Notes under the pieces: generated by a model | Database searches by the model: none | Seen by the model: only the letters and a program-made list of their open reading frames with translations | What the model was told of the DNA's origin: nothing | Shown: one piece after another, positions 41,032 to 51,248 of the stretch | Numbering within the stretch: position 1 is the first letter of the stretch | Layout of the letters: every line of letters begins with the position of its first letter | NCBI GenBank assembly: GCA_905221605.1 | Contig: CAJNDS010002546.1 | Coordinates: 820,684 to 884,683 of the forward strand | Direction of reading: 5' to 3' | DNA length: 64,000 bases | From: Symbiodinium natans | Lineage: Eukaryota; Sar; Dinophyceae; Suessiales; Symbiodiniaceae | Made by a program: the position numbers and the translations under genes

Positions 41032-43083
41032 TCACGGAAATATCAGTAACGAGTAGGTGGTGTTGATGACAGCTACGACAGCGCCTGCATACAACTCGCC
41101 CGCACGGAGACGTGCTGCTACCTGATCCACTTTCGCCCAGTGGGACGGGGACATGACGAGCACCACCCACAAGTACGAAAACGATGAGCTTCCCAATTGA
41201 TCGGCCAAGGCTTTGGATGTTTCCGATCGTACACACTCTTCGAAAGTCTTCACCGACCCAAACCACTTGCGAATACAGATGGTCGTCCTGAGTCAACTTG
41301 GCAAACTCCACTTTAAAGCATGTCAAGCTGCAGAGCTTTTAACCTCAAAGGTGCCTTCTATTGTTCGCAGCCGCAACCCTAAACCCTAAACCCTAAACCC
41401 TAAAACCCCCTAAACCCTAAAACCCCCTAAACCCTAAACCGTAAACCCTAAACCCTAAACCCTAACCCTAAACCCTAAACCCTAAACCCTAAGACCCCCC
41501 AAACCCTAAACCCTAAACCCTAAACCCTAAACCCTAACACCCCCTAAACCCTAAACCCTAAACCCCAAAACGCCCTAAACCCTAAACCCTAAAACCCCCT
41601 AAACCCCTAAACCCGAAACCCTAAACCCTAGGGCCTACCAGGGTTGACGGTTGGAAGGGCTTGGGTTGACTAGTTGAGTCGTTTTACTTCTAAGATCAGT
41701 CAGGGATCACCTCCCGGTCGCAAATGATTGGCTGCGAGCTGTTGCTGCGGTGATTCACCGAACAGCAGTGCGACCTGGCAGATTGGATGAGCCGCTTGAT
41801 TCGACCCAGAACCCCCTACATCGGATAGCCCTGGGTCTGGAAAGCCCAGCACTAGCCAAAACAAGAAAACGAGAGGGAGAGAGGGAGGGAGAAAGAGAGA
41901 GAGCGAGAGAGAGACAGAGAGCATGCTTATGCAGAACTGCGGGACTTCGCTTGCGACAGCTCGAAGGTTGACAGCTGAGTCAGCATCGTCTCAACTGAGT
42001 TGAAGTAGCCGCGCACGGAATGGATTGCCAGGCGGCACCCCACACAGTAGGGCACCCCGACGATGGCGACGGCTATCCAAGCGTCATGGTACGAACAGAC
42101 CATTCCAGCCAGCTCCGCCGCAAAGGTGCCAGCAAATACGCAAGCTGAGCAAACTGCAAAGTACGTCGGTCGGATGCTCAGGTTGCCATGGCTGCCCGTC
42201 ATGGCCTGGCACTTGAGGAACGCTGCGGCTTCGAACACGCACCAGAGTCTTTCTGCCCAAGTTTCCTGAACTGCTCTTGATGCTCTTGGACACCCTCCCC
42301 GTATCAATTAGGATGTCAGGTTCTTTCAGAAATCGATGCAACAAAACCAAGAAATGTATTCAAGGCCAGCTTAGCTTCGTCCCAGAACACATGGAGCGCA
42401 GCAGAATGCTTGAGGAAAGCGCCTATGCTGGCAAGTGCCGCGGTCTTCCTCCGCGGATCATCTTGATGGATGCAGATCACGTCCAAAAACACTCTGGTAC
42501 GGCAACGCCAGGTGATGCAGGTCACGACAGCGATGAATGTTCCACCAAGCAGTGCCCATGGACCAGTTGCATAGGATTCACGACCAACTTGAAGGTATGG
42601 CACACGCTCGAAGCCAGGGAGCACTCCCGTGATGAACAAAATGGTCATGCAGAGTGCTGCCAGGTTCCCAAAACAAATTGCCCACAGACCATTACTCAGC
42701 ATAAGCATGGTTGCTATCTTGCGCCATGCGCTGCCATGCCAGGAGTGGGACCAGAACTGGTCGATCCTGGTCGTTTCGAAACTTCGGTCGTAGTTCCCTG
42801 AGCGGCGACCTCGCAAGGCTCTGCCCAAGCCACGCAAGGCCTTATGGCAATGTGTGGCTCGGATGATGTCAGGAGAAACCGCTTGTAAGCCAGCAACATA
42901 CCGTGCCACCACATGCACCATGCCAGGCGTGTCATCGTCACTACTAGACTCTTCTGGAGTCTCCGCGTGCTCCTGCTGAATCGAGAGGTTGATGTCCATT
43001 TCTTCTTCTGTGAACATGTGTCCCTGCTTGTTCTCGGGCTGGCTGGGCTCTTTGCCATCTTCATCTAGGCCGGAGGTGTCCAT
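41032..43083 (-). CDS. Membrane protein, WSHSW/CINQ/RLWC family (paralogue 2), N-terminal exons
   Basis: Exon 1 (43083-42379, 235 codons) carries an acidic N-terminus, DQFWSHSWHGSAWRK, two membrane helices, VFLDVICIHQDD and LHVFWD. Exon 2 (from 42265) continues ETWAERLWCVFEAAAF and more helices to about 41935. Exon 3 (about 41340-41032) gives KLCSLTCFKVEF, then after an apparent frame break CIRKWFGSVKTFEE and a helix. The best exon 1-2 junction uses a GA donor and a CAG|G acceptor, both accepted in dinoflagellates. The exon 2-3 intron holds a telomere-like array. The frame break near 41268 suggests an assembly error or a damaged gene. Further candidate exons lie at 40958, 40012 and 39713. Confidence 0.65.
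41376..41631. repeat. Telomere-like array (CCCTAAA)n, about 255 bp
   Basis: About 35 units, mostly CCCTAAA with interspersed CCCTAAAACCC, form the longest such array in the window. It lies between exons 2 and 3 of paralogue 2, so it would be transcribed as the G-rich strand within an intron. Confidence 0.95.
42266..42378 (-). other. Intron of paralogue 2, probable GA-AG type
   Basis: This intron is 113 bases. With donor GAAGCT and acceptor CAG followed by GAAACT the block WD|ETWAERLWC aligns without gap to paralogue 1. A GC donor (GCTAAG) giving the same protein is equally possible, because GAA is present on both sides. No GT donor gives the alignment. Confidence 0.6.
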
Positions 43084-43364
43084 GCTCGATGCAGTGGATG
43101 AACCCTCGCGTTAAACAACAACCTGCTATGCTCCATACAGCTTGAACAGTGCGACAGTGACTGTACAATACCGTACAGTAGCTCAGTAGCTGGTTTATGA
43201 CGCTTGTGGCCAGATGTCTGCGTCTTGCTCTGATTCGCCTGTTGGGCTTCTGAACCGGAGCGGCCTCAGGCATCAGAGGCGGCGGGTTGCCGGGGGGGGC
43301 AGGCACCTGCAACTCCGCAACCCCGCACACTCAAGCCCCCTACGTGACAGCACCGGCTCCCTTT

Positions 43365-44565
43365 TTACCAGAGAAATGCGTTTTTCACCTCCTCTGCCAG
43401 GTGCAACTGTGCCTGGGCGAAGCCTGGCGGAGCTGCTGCTCTGAAAACCCTGCGCTCCGCAACTGCTGGGCTCTGAGCTCCGCTAAGCCGGCTCTTCGGA
43501 GTAAGGCAGCAGAAGGGCCTTTTGAAGTTCAGGCTGAAGCCTGCTTCGTGCAGCTGCTTCGTTGTGAAGCCTGCTGTCACTAAGTCCGTGATCTCGAAGC
43601 CCGCTTGCCGCAGCTGTGCGGCACTGAAGGCTGTCTGTCGGAGGTGCTTCGCCGTGAAGCCTGCTCGCCACAGCTGCCTGGCAGCCAGGATAGCCGTTTC
43701 TTCCTCGGTTAGGTCAAGACTCGCTCGAAGAGCTGCAGCGGGGAAGCTCTGCTCTAGTTGCATCAGGCTGGCTCCGGCCTCATGAAGCTGGCTGATGGTG
43801 AAACCTGCTTGCACCAGGTCGTCCAGACTGATCCCAGGATAGTAGCGGAGATCAGGCAGGGTGAAGCCTGCTTGGTACAACTCTTCTGCGCCGTGTTCTG
43901 CTTTGAGCAGCTCACCCATACAGCCTGTGCCTTCAAGTTCCGCCATCTGAGCTGTAGTCGTGTCCTCCGTAAGCTGCACGGAAGAAGGCGGCGTCTCCTG
44001 AAGGACTCCCATGAAAGCCCCATCCTCCGACTGGTCCAGGTTTTGGTACCGAGACTGGCAGGCAGCTTCCTTAGTTGCTGCGAGTTCGCCACAAGAGAAA
44101 TCATAGCCAAGATCAGTGAGCTCGAGGCTGAAGTCTGCTTCTGGAAGCTCCTCGGCACTTCGGCATCTTTGTCGGCGATGATCTGCAGTGAAACCTGCGG
44201 AGCTGGAGCTCCTCCAGCTCCAGTCGCTCCTGAGTTGTAAGAGGGAGCCCTGCTCGCCGGAGGTGCGCTGCAGCGAAGCCCGCCTGCAGAAGCTCCGATA
44301 TACAGAAGCCGGCTCGGTGTAGCTGCACAGCCGTATATCCTGCTTCTGAAAAATCTGCAAGGGTGAATCCGGCCTCTAAGAGATCCGTCATCTCAAGCCC
44401 AATGTCACGCAAGTCAACTAAGGAAAAGCCTGCCTCCCGGAACTGCACAGCCGCGAAGCCTACTTCCCTCAGGTGCACGAGGGCCTCAGTGAAGCTCTGT
44501 CTCGCCACTTGGAGGCGTTTTGCAAGGACCCACAAGGGCTGCCCCAACTCATCATCTCTGTCCAT
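43365..44565 (-). CDS. AGF-decapeptide repeat protein (frame break near 44200)
   Basis: The start is MDRDDELGQPLWVLAKRL. From residue about 25 the protein consists of 10-residue repeats with consensus AGF(S/T)xxxLxx, for example EAGFSLVDLRDIGLEMTDL and QAGFTISQLHEAGASLMQL. Some twenty units can be counted in two blocks. Between them lies a non-repeat stretch and a frame change near 44185-44215, after LELEELQL; the second frame resumes with SAGFTADHRRQR. That may be a short intron, an indel or an assembly error. The C-terminus (about 43365-43530) loses the repeat. The spacing of hydrophobic F and L every five residues suggests a solenoid. The function is unknown; I do not identify a named family. 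It lies 54 bases downstream (in gene sense) of a perfect-looking hairpin. Confidence 0.65.
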
Positions 44566-44623
44566 GACTATCAGTGGCTAAGGGCAGTTCCCACTAGCTT
44601 TGTAGCAGGCAAGAAAAGCTGGG

Positions 44624-44682
44624 GTAGCTGTCCGGCACAGTCTGCCACCTTTACAAGGTGGCAGGCTGTTCCGGACAGCTAC
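44624..44682. other. Near-perfect 28-bp-stem hairpin
   Basis: The left arm (44624-44651, GTAGCTGTCCGG...CACCTT) pairs with the right arm (44655-44682, AAGGTGG...CCGGACAGCTAC) with one mismatch and one G-T pair around a 3-base loop TAC. It stands just upstream of the AGF gene. It could be a small-RNA precursor, a short inverted-repeat transposon remnant or an extruding palindrome. Confidence 0.85.
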
Positions 44683-44744
44683 TTGAGCCGGCGAAAGGAA
44701 TGCTGCGCAAAGTCTGGAAAACGCCGACAACTCAAGTGCAAGGT

Positions 44745-44850
44745 ATTGCTACAGTAATTATATTACTACAGTATTGCTAGAGTAGTACTCTAGTATTAGT
44801 CTATTTTCTGTTTACACTATTGCTATAGTACTACTATAGTACCAGTATAG
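44745..44850. repeat. AT-rich TACTATAGTA/TACTCTAGTA palindrome cluster
   Basis: Several overlapping self-complementary steps such as AGTACTCTAGTA and ATAGTACTACTATAGTA lie together. The style resembles the tract at 13485-13606. Confidence 0.7.
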
Positions 44851-45574
44851 ATTCGAAGTCATCTGCGTCGGCTTCGAGTCGACAGTTGCATTTCGAGTTG
44901 GGGGGGGTTCGGGTTTAAGGCTGTAGGCTTGCGATTCCGGCTGGATTAGCGCTTCAACAAAACTATTTCAGCATACTTACATTGCGTTCCTGGGCCCTAA
45001 GGCAAACCTGAAAAACGTAGTCGTCGTCGTAGTAGTGGTGGTGGCGGTGGTAGTAGTAGGAGTAGAAGTAGGATTGGAAGTAGAAGTAGAAGTAGAAGTG
45101 GAGGTAGAAGACGTCGAAGAAGTAGTAGAAGTAGTAGAAGTAGTAGAAGAAGTAGTAGTAGTAGCAGCAGTAGCAGTACAGACACCGAAGGCGACCGCCT
45201 CCCCCCTCCGCCACATATTTATACACACTCACTCTCCCGTATGGAGCCGCAAAGCAAAAACCATTCGGAGTCCTGCATTTGGCCGTAGCAGCTGCAGATC
45301 TTCCGAGAAATCATGTGACCTACGCCTCGCAACTTCCAGGGAAGTTGGGTTCCGAGTGGAAGCGCGCCAGATCACACCAGCTAGACCCCAAACCCCGACC
45401 TCCAAACCGGCTGTTCGGAGTGGCAGAGGCGGTATCAGGGTGGCTGTCTCTTGCGCTGCAAGACCAGTGGCACTTGAGCTGGCGCAGAGAATTCGGATTA
45501 AGGGGTTTAGGGTTGGGGTTTATGGGGAGCCAACTTGCTTTAAAAGTGCCGTTGGTTGAGTTGAAAACAACGCC
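44851..45574. other. Gene-poor stretch between AGF and glycosyltransferase genes
   Basis: The stretch contains the trinucleotide array at 45016-45177 and single telomere-like units near 45500. No gene is seen. Confidence 0.5.
45016..45177. repeat. GTA/GAA trinucleotide array
   Basis: About 160 bases of mixed GTA, GAA, GTG and GTC triplets, mostly AGTAGAAGTAGTAGAAG patterns. Open frames over it in all phases are a composition effect. Confidence 0.9.
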
Positions 45575-47008
45575 TCAGCAGCACGGCAGACACCATCGGA
45601 GCCAACTTGAACGACGCGTGCGCAAGTCCTCTTGGATCTTCAGGTGCCGCCCGTTCTCAACAAAGTCCTTCATGTAGGCCTTCACGAAATCCACGAGCTC
45701 AGCAGGTCCATCCTCCTTCTCCATGGCAAGGCCCACCTCCCGAGCCTTCTCGCGGATGCCCGGCGTCTGCCGGCACTTCTGGATGGCCTCGGCAATTTCC
45801 TCAGGAGCCAGGCTGTGCATGACCTTCATCCCCACACCGATGCCACTCTGATTCACCATGTCTGCCTGCTCGAACTGGTCAAAGGACAATGGCAAGACGA
45901 TGGTAGGCACGCCTGACCTCGCAGAGGCGTTCGTTGTGCCGGCGCCTCCATGGTGTACGATGGCGCAGCACCGTGGGAACAGCAAACCGTGGGGTGCAAA
46001 CTTCATGAAGAGGATGTTGTCTTTGCAGAAGCTGCGGAGTTCCTCGGCATCCGGCTCGCCATCCACGAGGTCCAAGGACATCTCAGACCAAGCTGCGCAG
46101 AGGATACCGCGAAGCCCCGCCACCTTGAGAGCACGGAGGCTCAGCAGGGTCATGAATTTCGAGTTCTTGCAGATCATCGAGCCGTAGCCGAAGAACACCG
46201 GCGCATCACCTTGGGCAAGGAAAGCCTCCATGCCAGCAACTTGCTCCGAGCCGAACTCCGGACCCACTTGCAGGGAGGCCGGGGGCATCATCGGTCCTAC
46301 CCGAATGTTGTTGTCGTTGAAGTCCGGGGGAAAATCACCGTGGAGAGAGCGACTCTCGGCAATGAGGCTGCGGTACGCGGCCCTGTAGCTCAAGAGATCA
46401 AACAACTCGTCCAGGGACATTAAGACCTCTCCGGCGGGCCTCTTGAAGTGCTCCTCATAGAATGGACCGTCTTTCTTCCTGGCCGCCCGCAAAAGCAAGC
46501 CGTGCAACACCTTCCACGCCAGGAGGTTCAGAAAGTTGCTCTTCATCTTCGGGAACCCGAAGGGTGTGGCGTAGCGGCTTGGCCGCCAGCGCTGGACCTG
46601 GAAAGACAGGATGGGGATCTGCATCTGGCGCGCCATGGGCGGCAGGCTCATGAGCGTCAGCCCTGCTGACAGTATCAGGTGAGGCTGGTAGTCCTTCAGC
46701 AATTGGTACCACTTCTCCAGCTCTTCCCGACGTCGACCCTTGGAGAAGATTTCCTCCTGCACTTTCAGGATCTTCGGAATGCTCTGCTCGGTCATGGCCT
46801 CGATGAACGCGTCGCTCGTGACCATCTCCCGGCCGCTCATGCGGGTGGCGCAGAAGGGCACGCTGAAGGCCTCCGCCAGGCTGGCCGTGTCCACGTTGCC
46901 GGCGGTCATGACCTCAAAGCCTGCCTCCTGGAGCGCGTGGGCAGCCACCATGTAGGGCTGGGCGTCCCCGCGCGTGCCAGCGAAGGTGATGAGGATTCGC
47001 TGGGCCAT
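45575..47008 (-). CDS. GT-B glycosyltransferase, sterol/UDP-sugar type (GT1/GT28-like)
   Basis: An intronless ORF of 477 residues. The N-terminal acceptor domain starts ILITFAGTRGDAQPYMVAA (residues 5-23), matching the GSRGD(V)QP motif of sterol 3-beta-glucosyltransferases and macrolide-type GTs. FFGYGSM is at about 269-275. The donor-binding motif is LLFPRCCAIVHHGGAGTT (about 340-357), then GVPTIVLPLSFDQFEQADMV, in which the HHGGAGT and D-Q pair bind the UDP-sugar. Length fits the family. A likely reaction is transfer of glucose from UDP-glucose to a sterol or other lipophilic acceptor; the acceptor is inferred. The C-terminus ends RWCLPCC, a possible lipid-anchor site. The start MAQRILI directly precedes the first beta strand. 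Confidence 0.9.
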   Translation of the reverse strand: MAQRILITFAGTRGDAQPYMVAAHALQEAGFEVMTAGNVDTASLAEAFSVPFCATRMSGREMVTSDAFIEAMTEQSIPKILKVQEEIFSKGRRREELEKWYQLLKDYQPHLILSAGLTLMSLPPMARQMQIPILSFQVQRWRPSRYATPFGFPKMKSNFLNLLAWKVLHGLLLRAARKKDGPFYEEHFKRPAGEVLMSLDELFDLLSYRAAYRSLIAESRSLHGDFPPDFNDNNIRVGPMMPPASLQVGPEFGSEQVAGMEAFLAQGDAPVFFGYGSMICKNSKFMTLLSLRALKVAGLRGILCAAWSEMSLDLVDGEPDAEELRSFCKDNILFMKFAPHGLLFPRCCAIVHHGGAGTTNASARSGVPTIVLPLSFDQFEQADMVNQSGIGVGMKVMHSLAPEEIAEAIQKCRQTPGIREKAREVGLAMEKEDGPAELVDFVKAYMKDFVENGRHLKIQEDLRTRRSSWLRWCLPCC

Positions 47009-49361
47009 GGCTTCCGTGGGTTGATTGGAGGTGGAGCTCTTGGAATTTAAAAACCTGCCGTTTTAGGACCCTGGCGTTTCTGGGTTTAGGTTCAGAGCTG
47101 CTATGCAGGTCCAAGGGCTGACTCCTACAACTCGAAGACGCTTTTGGCTTGAAATATGGAGTGCGTCCCATCTGCAACAAATAGTGTTCGGTTGTCATCC
47201 ATATCCTCGATAAACCTCAGACACATCTTCCTTTTTCCCGGGAAGCCCTAAACTTCTTCGCCAGCCAGATTCGCTGTAAACCGGCATGCAAGTGGCAGTA
47301 GACAGAAGCTTGTCTACTTAAGTAGATTTAGCAGCGGGGATTCATGGCTGCAAAGCTGGCAAATAAGCTGCAATGATGGAAGTCTGAAGCGAGGCATCGA
47401 GCTTGGAGCGCCCCCGATGACTATTGCAACTTTAACTGCACGAGCACGCCAGTGTACGCTGCCACATGTTCCTGAACTCAGCCGATCTTACAGGAACTTA
47501 AGCTCCCTGCTCCCTTGCTGAACCGGTCAAAACAGTCGAACGCTGGAACGATGTGGGCAGAGCCGGGTCCGTATGTACAGGTGCATTTACACCGGCAAGG
47601 TGAATGGACATGGTGGTTGAGGCTGCAAAACATCTATTCAAGCCAATGATGGAATGAACCCGAACTCTTACCACACAAATCCACTTATTCTTCGAGGCCA
47701 CTTTGTCACCCTCGCTGCATTCAGCAAGGGAAGTAGATCATGTCGGTGGAAGCTTCGTCCTGCTCTAATTTGTGGGTTCGGGGTTTTGCCACCTGCCTAG
47801 CAGCCTCGCACAACAACACAGAGTTGCAAAACTGAGTCAGCCTGGAGACCCTCCGGACAGTGTCACGTTGACTTTCGTGCCTCTTGAAAGTACCCGTCAG
47901 ATCACCGGAGTGTTCAGCACTACCGCAAGAAATATGTAGCCCCCGACTACCAGAGTGCCCGAGTGCAACTGACCTCGAGATCGGCCGCCGGAAGTTTTCG
48001 GGCCCTTGAACTACGGGGCATCTCGACGCTAGAAGCTGGGGATATGTTTGGAAAGGGCAGCGAGTCCAGCGAGACCTGGTCACCATCAAATTAAACCCCC
48101 GACCTCCTCGCTATGTAATTGGCTCCTCTAGCCGAACTCAATGTGAGAAGAGAGAAGAGCGTGGTTGGGACATTGCGAACTGCTTCAAATTCGACCGGGT
48201 CGATCCAGTACAGACCTTCCTCCCGCAGCCTTCAACACACTTCGCCTTCACATATCCGGAATCGATGGGATCAGGACTTGTTAGGTGCTACTGGCTGTAT
48301 TTTCAAACCTAAAACCAAACCCCGACCACGTCTACCTTTGTTTGTCACGTTTTTGAGGTCTGCACATTCCGGGAGGGGGGCAGGGGGGGGGGGGCAGGAA
48401 AAAACCGGAAGGGCATGCGCACAGCACCGTAGTTTCTGGCGAGGTTTTCTGGATCGGCGGTACCTCCTTGATCCACGCTTGAGAGCTTTGTGGGGGCTTC
48501 CGAAATTACGTAGGAGGTACCTTATTGGGGTCCTGATTCTAAGTGGATCCTACATTTGGGATCCATCTTGGGGGTCCCCCATCTTCGTAAACCCGCATAT
48601 CCTTGTTCATTCGAGACTCCAACAGCACTTCAGTCCTCGAGCCGAAATCGCACGGACTGCGAACCCACGAGCTGCTCTCCATCATGATCCAACGACGCCT
48701 GCATGGAAGCATCATCTTTTGTATTTGGGGGGGGGGGGGTTTCCGAAGATGGTAGGTGGGTTACCACCCCTTTTTGGGAGGATTTGGGGTCTTGTGTGGC
48801 CTTATGTACTACGCAAGTAGCATCTTTGGATATGATGGGGAGACCCCAGTCTGGATGTAAACACGAAGCTTCCAGGCCCGAAAGCCCGGAGCTGAAGACC
48901 AGGAATGTTCATGGTTCCGGCTTGAAGCAGCAATTAGTCAAGGTTCTTAAGGCATTGAGTCGAAAGCTAAGAAAGAGCACTGCGCTTGCACCATGGCACC
49001 AGGAGAAGCTCGCCGTACGCGATCAAGGTACATCTTCCCGTGCTTCTTCACCTTGTCTATAGCTTGCTTTTTGCATCCAGGTCTGACGCCGGGCATCACC
49101 AAATTTACTGAAGAGGCGAAACTCGTGTTCACCCCTCAAAGAATAGTCCGAATACTCTCAACTTGATTGTCAGGTAAAATGTCAAAGAGAACCACACATT
49201 GAGTTGCAACGCTGAATTCCGCAGACATGGCGTGAAGTTCACTGCAGATGGCATCCCAAACCCCATGAGGAATATTGAGCAGGAAGACCCAGTTCTCGTA
49301 CAACATCCTGACATGGAGGAGGAAGGACCTCAACGCTACGGAGATCCATATAGCTTGCTGA
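47009..49361. other. Gene-poor stretch
   Basis: No supported gene. G homopolymers lie near 48383-48393 and 48728-48738. A plus-strand ORF at 48119-48820 runs through both kinds of low-complexity sequence and shows no domain. Confidence 0.5.
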
Positions 49362-49431
49362 AACCCTAAACCCTAAACCCTAACCCTTAGCCGCCTTAGC
49401 CCCTTAGCCTAAACCCTAAACCCTAAACCTC
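49362..49431. repeat. Interstitial telomere-like array
   Basis: About eight CCCTAAA units, with a central diverged section (CTTAGCCGCCTTAGCC), lie in unique sequence. Confidence 0.9.
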
Positions 49432-49978
49432 ACACATGCTGAAAGGGAACCTTCCGTTCGAGCCAGGGCTCTGGCGCACTTGAGAAGAGTTGGAATCGTT
49501 CCTCCTCTGGGTCCGTCACAGGCGATTGGGTTTCGAGGTTCGTTCAGGGCTTTTGGTTTAGGGCCCAAAACCCACAAGTCCATCTGGGATCAAGTGGGGT
49601 TGGGGATAATGGAAGGCAAAGATTAACCTTGCTGTTGGACCGTGTTGCTAGGAATCACTATCACATCAGCTACAGCACAGTGCAGTCTCTCTCAACAAGT
49701 TCTGAATTGATATAAATATCGGAATCTGTCACATCAAGCCCTACCCATGCGCAAAAACGCGGTGGGTGTATGCCCGTCTAGTGTCCACTTGTAGAAGGGC
49801 CGCCCAATTTGCTCACCAAACCCATAGCCAGCCGTTCCATGTCCGCGTCCGTGACCTGGCCCCTGGGCGACGAACGTGCATGCCGTGGTCGACGTGGTCA
49901 TCATGGTCGTCGTGACGTGGCTGCATACGGGAGGCTCTTGCTAGGTCGATTTCGGAAAGTCGCTGCTGGCTTGTCTGA

Positions 49979-50731
49979 ATGGCACGCTCAGTCTTGGAAA
50001 TAGTCTTGGTGCGATGGATATCTTTTTCTTGTCGTTCTCTCCTGTGGGTTTCCGCATCCTATAGCTTAATTCGGGGGGGTGGCGGTTGTTTGTCTTGTTG
50101 GGGTACGGGGACCCTCCTCCTTTGTGTTTTGTTGTCTGATTGGATACCCAGCCACTCTTGGAATTCACCTCGGAAGGATGCTCTTTATGAGTCTTCCTGG
50201 TTCTCACTTGGGACGCTCCCGAGCAGAAGATTCTTGAGATTCCCAATGTCATGCATTTTGATTCGTTATGAGAAGGTTCTTATCTTGTTGCGGGATCTGC
50301 AGGGCCTGCCGCCGGGCTTCCCCGACGGTGCCTTCCACTGTAGGAATTATCTGAACACGCTCGTAATTTGGGTCCTCCGCGATCTTCACCGAAATTCTGC
50401 CGACAGAAGGCCGATGAGCACCGCTGAGACGATGAACCTTCCTAGGTTCAGGGTTTTGTGGGAACGTCGGGGTTTGTTGTGGGATTGGAAGGCCGCGCGA
50501 TTACGTTTTGCAAATGCTTGCAGAAGCTTTGGGGTAGACAGGCCGGCGTTGGTTGAGGCTTGGAGTTCCGCCCATCGGGATCGGGGCAAAGATGTGTTGA
50601 GAAACCTTGTGTTAAGAAACCTGCTTTTACTAGCCGGACGTCGTTTAGATCTGCGTCCGGCCATGACATTTGCAGCTTTTCTTGCTCCTGGAGAGGGATC
50701 TGCCGCCTGTGTTGTATATATAACTTCCTAA
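49979..50731 (+). CDS. Weak candidate CDS, 250 residues
   Basis: An uninterrupted plus-strand ORF; the second half (NYLNTLVIWVLRDLHRNSA, then AARLRFANACRSFGVDRP) is protein-like, but the first half crosses a G-rich tract and reads poorly. No domain is recognised and ORFs on the other strand overlap it. It may be a single exon at its 3' part. Confidence 0.2.
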   Translation: MARSVLEIVLVRWISFSCRSLLWVSASYSLIRGGGGCLSCWGTGTLLLCVLLSDWIPSHSWNSPRKDALYESSWFSLGTLPSRRFLRFPMSCILIRYEKVLILLRDLQGLPPGFPDGAFHCRNYLNTLVIWVLRDLHRNSADRRPMSTAETMNLPRFRVLWERRGLLWDWKAARLRFANACRSFGVDRPALVEAWSSAHRDRGKDVLRNLVLRNLLLLAGRRLDLRPAMTFAAFLAPGEGSAACVVYITS

Positions 50732-51192
50732 CGTAGCGAAAAGGTGCTCAGCAACTTTACTTGGATCACAGTGGAGGTCTCTCGGCTTTGCGCACATTGA
50801 CATGCAAACACACCAGTTGAATGCCAAAAAGGCAATACTTCTTTGCCAGTGCCCTTAAGCCTCTGAAACCTTGTGTTGAGGAGCCTGCTGCAAGGGAATG
50901 CTTTGACATTGGCAGGTGGCAGGTGGCCCATGGATGCGCAGCACCTCGCCACAGCTTGGGCGGCAAGCTTCATATCGTCCGCCTGACACGAGCTTGTTGG
51001 AGCGATATGTGTATACGTGCAGATGTACAAGATAACGGAGAAGCAAAAATGTCGCGAGAGGCATCAAAGGGTGCCTTCTTGTCTGTCATGTAGGTCCAAG
51101 CTTGGCAGCTTCCAAAACTGCCTTCGCTGACTGCACGGCCTCCTTTGAGCGCCAAACTTCCCGGCTTCAAATATTACAAAATCTTGTCATAT

Positions 51193-51196
<4 letters not shown>

Positions 51197-51248
<52 letters not shown>

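Noticed and set aside
41376-41631. True chromosome end
   Set aside because: Unique sequence and gene exons continue on both sides, so the array is interstitial.
44963-45559. ORFs over the GTA/GAA trinucleotide array
   Set aside because: Open in several frames on both strands purely because of composition; the peptides are low-complexity.
48119-48820. 233-residue plus ORF
   Set aside because: It crosses a G homopolymer and GGTACC/GGATCC-type repeat sequence and has no recognisable domain or gene neighbours.
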